Program-made: the position numbers and the translations under genes
Assembly: GCF_014646895.1 (NCBI RefSeq)
Contig: NZ_BMOD01000016.1
Span: forward strand, 1 to 64,000
Reading direction: 5' to 3'
DNA from: Deinococcus roseus
GTDB lineage: Bacteria; Deinococcota; Deinococci; Deinococcales; Deinococcaceae
DNA length: 64,000 nucleotides
Notes under the pieces: model-generated
Told to the model about the DNA's origin: nothing
The model's database searches: none
The model's input: only the letters and a program-made list of their open reading frames with translations
Part shown: positions 57,888-64,000 of the stretch, one piece after another
Numbering within the stretch: position 1 is the first letter of the stretch
Layout: each line of letters starts with the position of its first letter

Positions 57888-59372
57888 CTAAGCCAGTGCC
57901 AGAATGCTGATGGTGGTTCCCTGCCGGATCACGCTCTGGGCAGAGATTTTGCCCCCGTGCAATTCCACAATCGAGCGGGCAATGGCCAGACCCAATCCTG
58001 ATCCACCCCCGTTTTCCGGGCTGCGGGTTTCGTCCACCCGGTAAAAACGCTCAAAAATATACGGCAGTTTCTCCGCAGGAATCCCCACCCCGGTGTCCTG
58101 CACCTGCAACAGCACGCCTCCATCGGTGCGTTTTGCCAGGAGGCGAATTTCGCCACCGTCCGGGGTGTAGTGCAGGGCATTGTTCACCAGGTTGCCCAGC
58201 ACCTGCCGCATGCGTTCAAAATCCAGACGGATCTCGGGCAGGTCAGCATCTGTTTGCACCGTGAGCCGGATGTTCTGTTTTTCCGCCCGGAAAGCAAAAG
58301 CCTTCTGTATGCCCTTCAGCAGCATTTCTGGAGCAATCAGGTCCAGGGAGAGCGTCAGCATGCCTGCATCTGCCAGGGACAGCAGACGCAAATCATCCAC
58401 CAGGTTTTGCAACAGCAAAAGTTCATCGTAAACCACTTCCAGGCGTTCCTGGGTGGCTGCAAGTTTGCCCTGCTGCATGGACTGCACATACCCGGATGCC
58501 ACCGTTAAAGGGGTCCCGAGGTCATGGGCGATGTCGGCAATCATCTGGCGGCGCTGCACCTCGGCCTTGACCAATTGGTCGCTCATCTGGTTGAAGGCAC
58601 GGGTGAGCACAGCCACTTCATCGGTCCCCTGTTCTTTCACGGGTTCCTGCTGCTTGCCAAATTTCAGGCTGCGCACGGCCACCGTCAGGCGTTCCAGGGG
58701 TCGGGTCAGCTGTCCAGCCATGGCTGCCCCCAGCAGGATTGAGAGGGCCAGTCCAATCACCCCTGCCATCAGGATGGTCTGGTTGATGACGTTGATCATG
58801 GCCTGCTGGTTGGGCGAACTGGCTCCCGCTCCAGGATCTTCAAAAGCCGTGCCCACCACCTTGCCATTCACCAGCAGCGTTTTGGTGAAAAGGAGGTCCT
58901 TGAGGTCCAGTTGCTGGCCCATGGGATACACTTCCGTCTTGGACACCACCCGATTCTGGGTGTCCAGAATGCCCAGGTGTTTGGCAGGTCGCATGCCTTT
59001 CTGGGGATCGTCCCGTCCCTGTCCACCCTGAGGATTCTGACCCTGAGGATTCTGACCCTGAGGTGGTCCTCCCTGCCCTTCAGCGCCCCTCTGTCCATCC
59101 GGGCCTCCTGCTGGACCTCCTCCAGGCTGTCCTCCACCCTGACCGCCGCCTTCTCCCGGCCCCGGATCCACCCCTTCCCAGGTGCCGTTTTGCTGGTAGT
59201 AGCGCAGGGCATTTTCAGCGTAGGTGTTCACCAGGTTCTGGTGCACGGTCTGGCGGTAAGAGTCCAGGGCCACGTTGTGGGCCAGAATCCCGAACACCAG
59301 CAGGCCCACCAGACAGGACAGGGCAAAACCCAGCACCAGGTTGAGCCTGAGGGACCGGGTGAGCAGTTTCAT
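57888..59372 (-). CDS. sensor histidine kinase with Gly/Gln/Pro-rich sensor
   Basis: A 494-residue kinase. N-terminal helix about 10-30 and second helix about 200-220 bound an extracytoplasmic region whose residues about 68-125 are low-complexity (repeats such as GGGQGGGQPGGG and QGQNPQ). HAMP follows; phospho-acceptor is DIAHDLGTPLT. The ATPase has VLGNLVNNALHYTP, VQDTGVGIP and GSGLGLAIARSIVE. It overlaps the regulator gene by four bases (ATGA). The signal cannot be read; the flexible insert is unusual for a sensor. Confidence 0.92.
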   Translation of the reverse strand: MKLLTRSLRLNLVLGFALSCLVGLLVFGILAHNVALDSYRQTVHQNLVNTYAENALRYYQQNGTWEGVDPGPGEGGGQGGGQPGGGPAGGPDGQRGAEGQGGPPQGQNPQGQNPQGGQGRDDPQKGMRPAKHLGILDTQNRVVSKTEVYPMGQQLDLKDLLFTKTLLVNGKVVGTAFEDPGAGASSPNQQAMINVINQTILMAGVIGLALSILLGAAMAGQLTRPLERLTVAVRSLKFGKQQEPVKEQGTDEVAVLTRAFNQMSDQLVKAEVQRRQMIADIAHDLGTPLTVASGYVQSMQQGKLAATQERLEVVYDELLLLQNLVDDLRLLSLADAGMLTLSLDLIAPEMLLKGIQKAFAFRAEKQNIRLTVQTDADLPEIRLDFERMRQVLGNLVNNALHYTPDGGEIRLLAKRTDGGVLLQVQDTGVGIPAEKLPYIFERFYRVDETRSPENGGGSGLGLAIARSIVELHGGKISAQSVIRQGTTISILALA

Positions 59373-60061
59373 GGCTGCAGCATCCTCTGGCTGAGGCGGT
59401 ACCCTGCCCCGAACACCGTTTCAATGTATCTGGGGGGTGAAGAGTCATCTCCGAGTTTGACGCGCAGTTTGCGGATGTGCACGTCTACGGTGCGTTCCAG
59501 GCTCTCAATGCCTCCGCCATCAATGTGTTCCAGCAGTTCCCCTCTGGAGAAGGTCTTTCCAGGGTTCTGCATGAAGTGGCTGAGCAACCCGAATTCAGAG
59601 CGGGTGAGCACCAGGGTGCGTCCGGCCTTGCTGATCAGTTGCTGTTCAGGGTCAAGTTCCAGATCGGCCACGCGAACCATGCGCACCACACTGGGGCCCT
59701 TGTCGTAACGGCGCAGCACCGCACGGATGCGGGCATTCACCTCGTCCAGATCGAAGGGTTTGATGATGTAGTCGTCTGCCCCCAGTTCCAGGCTGCGGAT
59801 GGCGCTGTCTTTTTCCAGTTTGGAAGTCAGCACAATGATGGGAATCTGCGCTTCCTTGCGGTAGATCTCCATGAAACCATATCCATCCAGCTCGGGCATC
59901 ATCAGGTCCAGCAGGATCAGGTCGGGTTTGGTGTGGCGGGCGGTGAACAGGGCATTGCGGCCATTGTCGGCCACAGCAGTGTTGTAGCCCTCCGAGGAGA
60001 GGTAATCCTGCAACATGCGCACCAGACTGAGTTTGTCGTCCACAATCAGAATTGTTTTCAT
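59369..60061 (-). CDS. OmpR-family response regulator
   Basis: A 230-residue regulator. Receiver: VDDKLS, LILLDLMMPE, Lys in YIIKPF. Winged helix at 130-225 with LTRSEFGLLSHFMQNPGKTFSR and DVHIRKLRVKLGD (given in part). It precedes the overlapping kinase gene. A 14-base tandem repeat at 60108-60135 may be its own binding site. Confidence 0.93.
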   Translation of the reverse strand: MKTILIVDDKLSLVRMLQDYLSSEGYNTAVADNGRNALFTARHTKPDLILLDLMMPELDGYGFMEIYRKEAQIPIIVLTSKLEKDSAIRSLELGADDYIIKPFDLDEVNARIRAVLRRYDKGPSVVRMVRVADLELDPEQQLISKAGRTLVLTRSEFGLLSHFMQNPGKTFSRGELLEHIDGGGIESLERTVDVHIRKLRVKLGDDSSPPRYIETVFGAGYRLSQRMLQP

Positions 60062-60107
60062 TGCCCTGCTCCTGCCTGCTTTCGTGGGTTTTCTTACAGA
60101 TTACTGC

Positions 60108-60135
60108 TTTCACAGCCGTCGTTTCACAGCCGTCG
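60108..60135 (-). promoter_or_regulatory. tandem 14-bp direct repeat upstream of the response regulator
   Basis: TTTCACAGCCGTCG occurs twice head to tail, ending 47 bases before the regulator start. Response regulators of this type bind direct repeats, so it may be an autoregulatory site. Confidence 0.45.
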
Positions 60136-60196
60136 GGGGAGGTGTCAGAAAACAGGGTCCTGAACTCCTCTTTCTTGAACCCAGCATAGAAAAGTG

Positions 60197-60215
60197 CTGT
60201 TAACAACTTGTTAAC
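60197..60215 (+). promoter_or_regulatory. 19-bp palindrome between divergent genes
   Basis: TGTTAACAA-C-TTGTTAACA is perfect. TTGTTA (60207-60212) and TGAGAT (60230-60235) with 17 bases between could be a plus-strand promoter, with the palindrome over its -35 box. Confidence 0.5.
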
Positions 60216-60299
60216 ACCTCTGCAGTGAAATGAGATCAAGCAGAACGCAGGCACACCCCTCCAGAACCAACATCCCCACACGGGAGAAAGCAGGAAACC

Positions 60300-61160
60300 A
60301 TGAACACCTTCCAAACCCAAATCTCAGGCTGGAACCTCAACGGAAAAGACCTTCCCGAGTGGCTCATGGGCCACCTGAGCGGTTTCTGGAATGTGCCTGG
60401 CCTGACCTCCAGCGTGCAGGGCAAACTGAATGTGGTGTACCTGCCCGAAGCCCCTGCTTTCCCCACCGAGGGACTTCCTCTGAACATCCAGACCCCTGCA
60501 GGAAACGTGCAGGGCTTTGAAAAAACCACTGGACTCTGGCTGGGCACTGAACAGGCTGGAATCCGTCTGGAACACAGAAAAAACCAGATTCGCATGACCA
60601 TCTGGGGCGAACTGCAAGACCTGCAAGCCCCCCTGCACGTGCTGGCCCTGGAACTGCTGCGCTTCAGCGGTCTGGTTCCCCTGCAGGGCACCGTGTACAC
60701 CCAGAACGGTCTGGGCTGGGTGGTCCTGGATCAACCCGTGACCCAGGCTGCACATGCTCAGCTTCGCAACCGGGGTTTTGAACTGCTCTGCGAAGGCCAG
60801 TGCTGGTACTCCCCCCGCAACGGCAAAGTGTACGGTTTTTCCCCCTCCAACAGAGGCGTCAGCATGCACACCTCTGCCCTGGTGTCGGTCATTCTGAACC
60901 GTCTGGTGGTTTTGAGCAATGCAGGAAGGCAGGAAATCAAACTGGGCAGCAAACAGGCGCTGAACCTCCTGCAAAGCATTTCTGGTGTCTCCCTGTTCTC
61001 CAGCAACAAACAGCACAACGCTTTCGTGCTGAACCACCTGCTGGTGATGCATGGGGTGCACCAGTGGTCCCTGCCCTCCCAGCAACCCCAGGTCCGGGCC
61101 GCCACACCCAGCAACCTCTGGCAGCGTTCCCCTTTCAGCCCCAGACAGTTCGCCATCTGA
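60300..61160 (+). CDS. uncharacterised protein, degenerate HPr-kinase-like fold
   Basis: A 286-residue soluble protein. The segment LELLRFSGLVPLQGTVYTQ then GWVVLDQPVT and LRNRGFELLCEGQCWYSPRNGKVYGF lies where HPr-kinase-like proteins place their core: a strand, a P-loop, then a lid reading of the DGRVWPF form. The P-loop itself (GxxGxGKS/T) is absent, so kinase activity is not expected. This is a similarity judged by eye. CGGGAGAAAG precedes the ATG. No operon partner. Confidence 0.55.
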   Translation: MNTFQTQISGWNLNGKDLPEWLMGHLSGFWNVPGLTSSVQGKLNVVYLPEAPAFPTEGLPLNIQTPAGNVQGFEKTTGLWLGTEQAGIRLEHRKNQIRMTIWGELQDLQAPLHVLALELLRFSGLVPLQGTVYTQNGLGWVVLDQPVTQAAHAQLRNRGFELLCEGQCWYSPRNGKVYGFSPSNRGVSMHTSALVSVILNRLVVLSNAGRQEIKLGSKQALNLLQSISGVSLFSSNKQHNAFVLNHLLVMHGVHQWSLPSQQPQVRAATPSNLWQRSPFSPRQFAI

Positions 61161-61263
61161 ACCCATCCAGGACAAAAAATCAGCACAGCAAAAAATCAGC
61201 GCCGGGTGATCTTCTTCACTCGGCGCGTTTCAGGTTCTGGTGTTCACTTTAAATGGAGTCACT

Positions 61264-61440
61264 TTAGGCAAGAACCCCCTTCTGGTCTTTGTCAGCGTCC
61301 AGGCTGCGGGCGACATTGCGCAGGAATCGGGCGAGGTGTTGTTTTAAAGAGCGTCTGGGGAGTTTGCGGGCTTCGCTGGCCTCTTGCCACATCTGGTCCA
61401 GCTTCTGGTGTGCCTGTTGATTGAGCAGGTATTCGTGCAT
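61264..61440 (-). CDS. 58-residue hypothetical protein
   Basis: A small open frame with ATG 61440, an AGAGGAAG ribosome site four bases upstream and a GATAAT -10 about 25 bases upstream. It encodes MHEYLLNQQAHQKLDQMW, continues with EASEARKLPRR, and ends near DKDQKGVLA. The helical, charged sequence looks protein-like, with Lys/Arg-rich middle. No family recognised. It is too short for most gene finders. Confidence 0.6.
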   Translation of the reverse strand: MHEYLLNQQAHQKLDQMWQEASEARKLPRRSLKQHLARFLRNVARSLDADKDQKGVLA

Positions 61441-61667
61441 GAGCTTCCTCTTTTCTTGTTCTTATTATCCAAAAAAAGAGCACCTCCCAACAGCCAGAAT
61501 TGGCGTATGGGAGCATATATTGATGCACCTAGTGCCAGATAAGCCGTTCAGGCTATGGCAAGAAAATGTTTGATCAGGACAATGAAAATTGCTTGAACCG
61601 GGTGCAGGAAATCTGGGCTGTTTGATGTGTGCATAAATCTGCTGGATGGGCGACAGGAATGCAAGGT

Positions 61668-61828
61668 GCCGAGAGCGGAGGGCAGAAGACAGATGTAGGG
61701 GGGAGGCGTGCCTCGCCCCTACAACAAACCAAAAATCCTTCTGCCAGGAGAACAAAGCTCCTACATCTGTCTTCTGTCTTCTGTCTTCTGCCTTCTGCCT
61801 TCTGCTTTTCGCCCTCAGCCCTCGGCAT
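61668..61828. repeat. heptad-repeat element D with inner palindrome
   Basis: Heptads at 61668-61698 face an inverted array of nine heptads (61763-61828). Between them is a 30-base palindrome TGTAGGGG-G-GAGGC-GT-GCCTC-G-CCCCTACA (61694-61723). The 61441-61667 stretch shows nothing else. Confidence 0.78.
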
Positions 61829-61835
61829 CTTCACC

Positions 61836-63350
61836 TCACTTGATGAACTTCAGCACCTCACGGGCCACCCGATTCCCGCTTTCCACAGCCCCTTCCATGT
61901 AGCCCTGGGCAAATGCAGAGGTGTGCTCTCCTGCAAAATACAGCCGTCCCAGACGCTCTCCTTCTGCACCCCGGATGCCGGTGAACTGGCCCACCAGATA
62001 GGAAGCGTAAGAGCCCTGCTGGAAGGGTTTGCTGGGCCAGTGCATGCGAACTGCATTTCCGGTGTAGGCCTGCTGGAGGCCAGGGTAGAGGGTTTCAATC
62101 TGCTGCACGAAATCGAAGGCCTGCTCCTCGGGAGTGCCCTCTCCCGACTGCAGACCGATGGTGCCACCTGTAAAACGGGTCAGAACCGCTCCCTGAACTT
62201 TCTGGCCTCTGGTGGTGTCCCAGCTGGTCTGGAAGGGCAAATCGCTGTAGGTGCTGCCACTGTAACCGTACTTTGTTTTCCAGATGGGCGTGGTGAAGGC
62301 AGCCATGAGTTTGCTGTTGGTGCCGTACCCCAGTTCATCAATGGCCCTGCGCTTGGCTGGAGGCAAATCAATTTTGATGTCCAGGTGGCGCATCACGCTG
62401 AATGGAATGGCAAACACCACATGGTCTGCATAGACGCTGGGACCACTCTGGAAATCCAGCTGGTAACGGGCAGTGGAGGTCTTGCTGATGCGGGTCAGCA
62501 CCCGACCCACATGGATCTGTGCATTGACCTTCTGGGAAAGCTTTCTGGGCACGGCTCCGCTGCCTTCTGTGATGTGGTAGGCCTCGTCGCTCTCGCCGTA
62601 GATCTGCCAGAATTTGGGGTCGGTGCCAATCAGGTACAGCAGGTTGGTGGCGCTCTGCTCCGAGGCGTCCAGGCCGTATTCGGTGGTGTAGGCCAGGGCC
62701 AGCATGTCTTTCATCACCTGGTCGGTCTCGATGGGGTCCAGGTATTCAGAGATGGACACATTGTCCAGCGGTTCTGCCCCACCTGGATGTTTGTAGCTGA
62801 CCACGTCCAGATCCACATTTTCCAGGTCTGCGTCTATTTTGCGGGCGATGGGTCGGAACATGCGCATCAAATCTTTTTCGGAGTAACGTTTGCCGCCAAA
62901 GTACCAGTCTTCGGATTTCAGGCCTTTCTCTGCGGCTTTCAAATCGGTGAGGTGCAGGCCCAGTTCTTTGGTGAGGTCAATCAATTCTTCGTGACCGCTG
63001 TCCACCAGTTCGCCGCCCAGTTCAATCACCTCGTTCATGCCGAAGGTGTTGTAGGCACTGAACATGCGGCCTCCCAGACGGCTGGAAGCCTCGTAGATGT
63101 CTGCATGGATGCCCTCCTGCCAGAGGCGGTAGGCACAGGTCAGGCCTGCGGTTCCCCCTCCCACAATGACCACCCGCTCTGAGACCTTGCGGGTTTTGGC
63201 CAGGGCTGCAGGTGCTGCAGTGGCGGCCACCGTCACGGTTGCCGCTTTCAAGAAGTCACGGCGGGTGATGGTGTTTTCAGCAGGCTCCTGGTGCTCCTGC
63301 TTGCTCCGGGCGTAAAGGCGCTGCAACTCACGTAAAAATGGTGTACGCAT
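61836..63350 (-). CDS. Tat-exported FAD-dependent amine oxidase
   Basis: A 504-residue flavoprotein. The Tat signal is TRRDFLKAATVTVAATAAP, placed after a 27-residue N-terminal extension. The FAD dinucleotide loop VVIVGGGTAGLTCAYRL and the GGRM-containing segment follow; the C-terminal FAD motif reads LYFAGEHTSAFAQGYMEGAVESG. This is the monoamine-oxidase/L-amino-acid-oxidase superfamily. AGGAGG lies before the ATG. Substrate unknown. Confidence 0.92.
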   Translation of the reverse strand: MRTPFLRELQRLYARSKQEHQEPAENTITRRDFLKAATVTVAATAAPAALAKTRKVSERVVIVGGGTAGLTCAYRLWQEGIHADIYEASSRLGGRMFSAYNTFGMNEVIELGGELVDSGHEELIDLTKELGLHLTDLKAAEKGLKSEDWYFGGKRYSEKDLMRMFRPIARKIDADLENVDLDVVSYKHPGGAEPLDNVSISEYLDPIETDQVMKDMLALAYTTEYGLDASEQSATNLLYLIGTDPKFWQIYGESDEAYHITEGSGAVPRKLSQKVNAQIHVGRVLTRISKTSTARYQLDFQSGPSVYADHVVFAIPFSVMRHLDIKIDLPPAKRRAIDELGYGTNSKLMAAFTTPIWKTKYGYSGSTYSDLPFQTSWDTTRGQKVQGAVLTRFTGGTIGLQSGEGTPEEQAFDFVQQIETLYPGLQQAYTGNAVRMHWPSKPFQQGSYASYLVGQFTGIRGAEGERLGRLYFAGEHTSAFAQGYMEGAVESGNRVAREVLKFIK

Positions 63351-63418
63351 GACCCCTCCTGTGTTGCAAATGGTTCTCTCAGCCTAACAGAGGGGTCAGC
63401 GGTTTGGACAGGTCTGTA

Positions 63419-63709
63419 TCACACCCGGTGCACCTGGTCTTCTGGCTTGCGTTCATGGATCACGGTTCCTGCAGGGGCATTTCTGTCCCTCAGCAGTTTC
63501 AGCAGGACATCCACAGCCTGAGGGGTGTTTTCTGGTTTGAAAATGGTGACCTCCAGCAAAGCCACCCCCAGACCCATCCCTGCGCCATGCACCTGCCCCA
63601 GTTTGGCACGGGACAGCAGACCATCAATCCAGCCCTCAAAATCATCTCGGGCATCCAGGTCAAAACCCTTTTCGGCGGGAAAAATCACTTCCAGAAAACC
63701 TTCTTGCAT
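63419..63709 (-). CDS. 96-residue hypothetical protein
   Basis: A small soluble protein with no recognised domain. It begins MQEGFLEVIFPAEKGF and has a glycine-rich stretch (HGAGMGLGVALLEVTIF). The form suggests an alpha/beta sandwich. TATCCT ends five bases before the ATG on the minus strand, a leaderless start. It lies just downstream of gmk with a terminator between. Confidence 0.65.
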   Translation of the reverse strand: MQEGFLEVIFPAEKGFDLDARDDFEGWIDGLLSRAKLGQVHGAGMGLGVALLEVTIFKPENTPQAVDVLLKLLRDRNAPAGTVIHERKPEDQVHRV

Positions 63710-63734
63710 GCGTCAGGATAGCACCAAAACCCAA

Positions 63735-63766
63735 AAGAAAAGACAGGCCTTAAAACCTGTCTCTGT
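63735..63766 (-). terminator. terminator of gmk
   Basis: AGACAGG/CCTGTCT with an eight-base loop is followed on the minus strand by TTTCTTTTG. Confidence 0.75.
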
Positions 63767-63780
63767 CTCAAACCCGAAAT

Positions 63781-64000
63781 TCAGTGCTGCACAATTTCAG
63801 AGAGTTCTTCGTCGGTGAGGCGCTGTGCACTCAGGCGCTCTGCACGGATGATGGCCTGAATGTCCTGCACGGCCCGTTCCACGTTGTCGTTCAGAACGCA
63901 GTATTTGAATTCGTGGGCCATCAGGATTTCGCCCCTGGCCTTGGAGAGGCGTTTCTCAATTTTCTCCAGAGGCTCGGTGGCCCGGCCCACCAGACGGTTT
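63781..64000 (-). CDS. gmk: guanylate kinase, C-terminal part (runs off the window)
   Basis: The frame is open to the window edge and shows the C-terminal helical part of Gmk: NRLVGRATE, KIEKRL, then EFKYCVLNDNVERAVQDI, typical of the LID-to-end region. Gmk phosphorylates GMP to GDP. About two thirds of the gene, including the P-loop, lies beyond 64000. Confidence 0.88.
   Translation of the reverse strand, partial: NRLVGRATEPLEKIEKRLSKARGEILMAHEFKYCVLNDNVERAVQDIQAIIRAERLSAQRLTDEELSEIVQH

Noticed and set aside
61629..63182. 517-residue plus-strand open frame
   Set aside because: Antisense shadow of the amine oxidase gene; its beginning is made of heptad repeats.

Overview
The window reads as chromosome from a mid-GC Deinococcus or close relative (inference). 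Three things support this: family-level similarity of the housekeeping genes; a recurring leaderless promoter, with a TANNNT -10 box ending 5-7 bases before the start codon at more than a dozen genes; and dispersed intergenic heptad repeats. The sequence is almost fully coding, with about 60 protein genes, one tRNA-Leu, one TnpB-type transposon gene and no CRISPR array, prophage or rRNA gene. A strong promoter at the extreme left fires out of the window.

Layout. 0-9 kb: MarR regulator with luxS; two tandem lspA genes; a small gene interrupted by an in-frame TAG; a non-coding region encoding two tandem RNAs that fold as circularly permuted tRNA mimics (YrlA/Y-RNA-like) beside an uncharacterised protein; rpmB, rpsO, two secreted enzymes, a dual-specificity-type phosphatase and tRNA-Leu(GAG). 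9-27 kb: peptidases, acetyltransferase, SIMPL protein, tnpB, two TetR-controlled membrane-protein operons with visible operators, an ABC exporter with an operator set exactly between -35 and -10, a dienoyl-CoA-reductase-like SDR, a GR(I/L/F)GG repeat protein, a Tat-exported 5'-nucleotidase and a radical SAM protein. 27-36 kb: two c-di-GMP enzymes overlapping by 4 bases, truA, a PrpE-like phosphatase, RimJ-like acetyltransferase and ilvA. 36-43 kb: EamA exporter, then a fused ABC ATPase-permease and its ThiY-like binding protein, separated by a compact C-A-PCP-reductase synthetase. 43-64 kb: a two-component system facing a serine hydrolase, rhodanese and sufE facing each other, a GH5 mannanase lipoprotein, a CitA/CitB-like two-component system, an Fbp-like iron ABC operon, a third two-component system with a Gly/Gln-rich sensor, a degenerate HPr-kinase-like protein, a 58-residue protein, a Tat-exported amine oxidase and the end of gmk.

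Three two-component systems, two c-di-GMP enzymes and several ABC importers suggest nutrient sensing and uptake as a theme. Two repeat families occupy intergenic space: GC(N)GARR heptad arrays in inverted pairs, and C-rich inverted elements. The most unusual element is the tRNA-mimic RNA pair at 3.18-3.49 kb. The compact synthetase inside a transporter locus, the nonsense-interrupted gene and the heptad-repeat elements follow.
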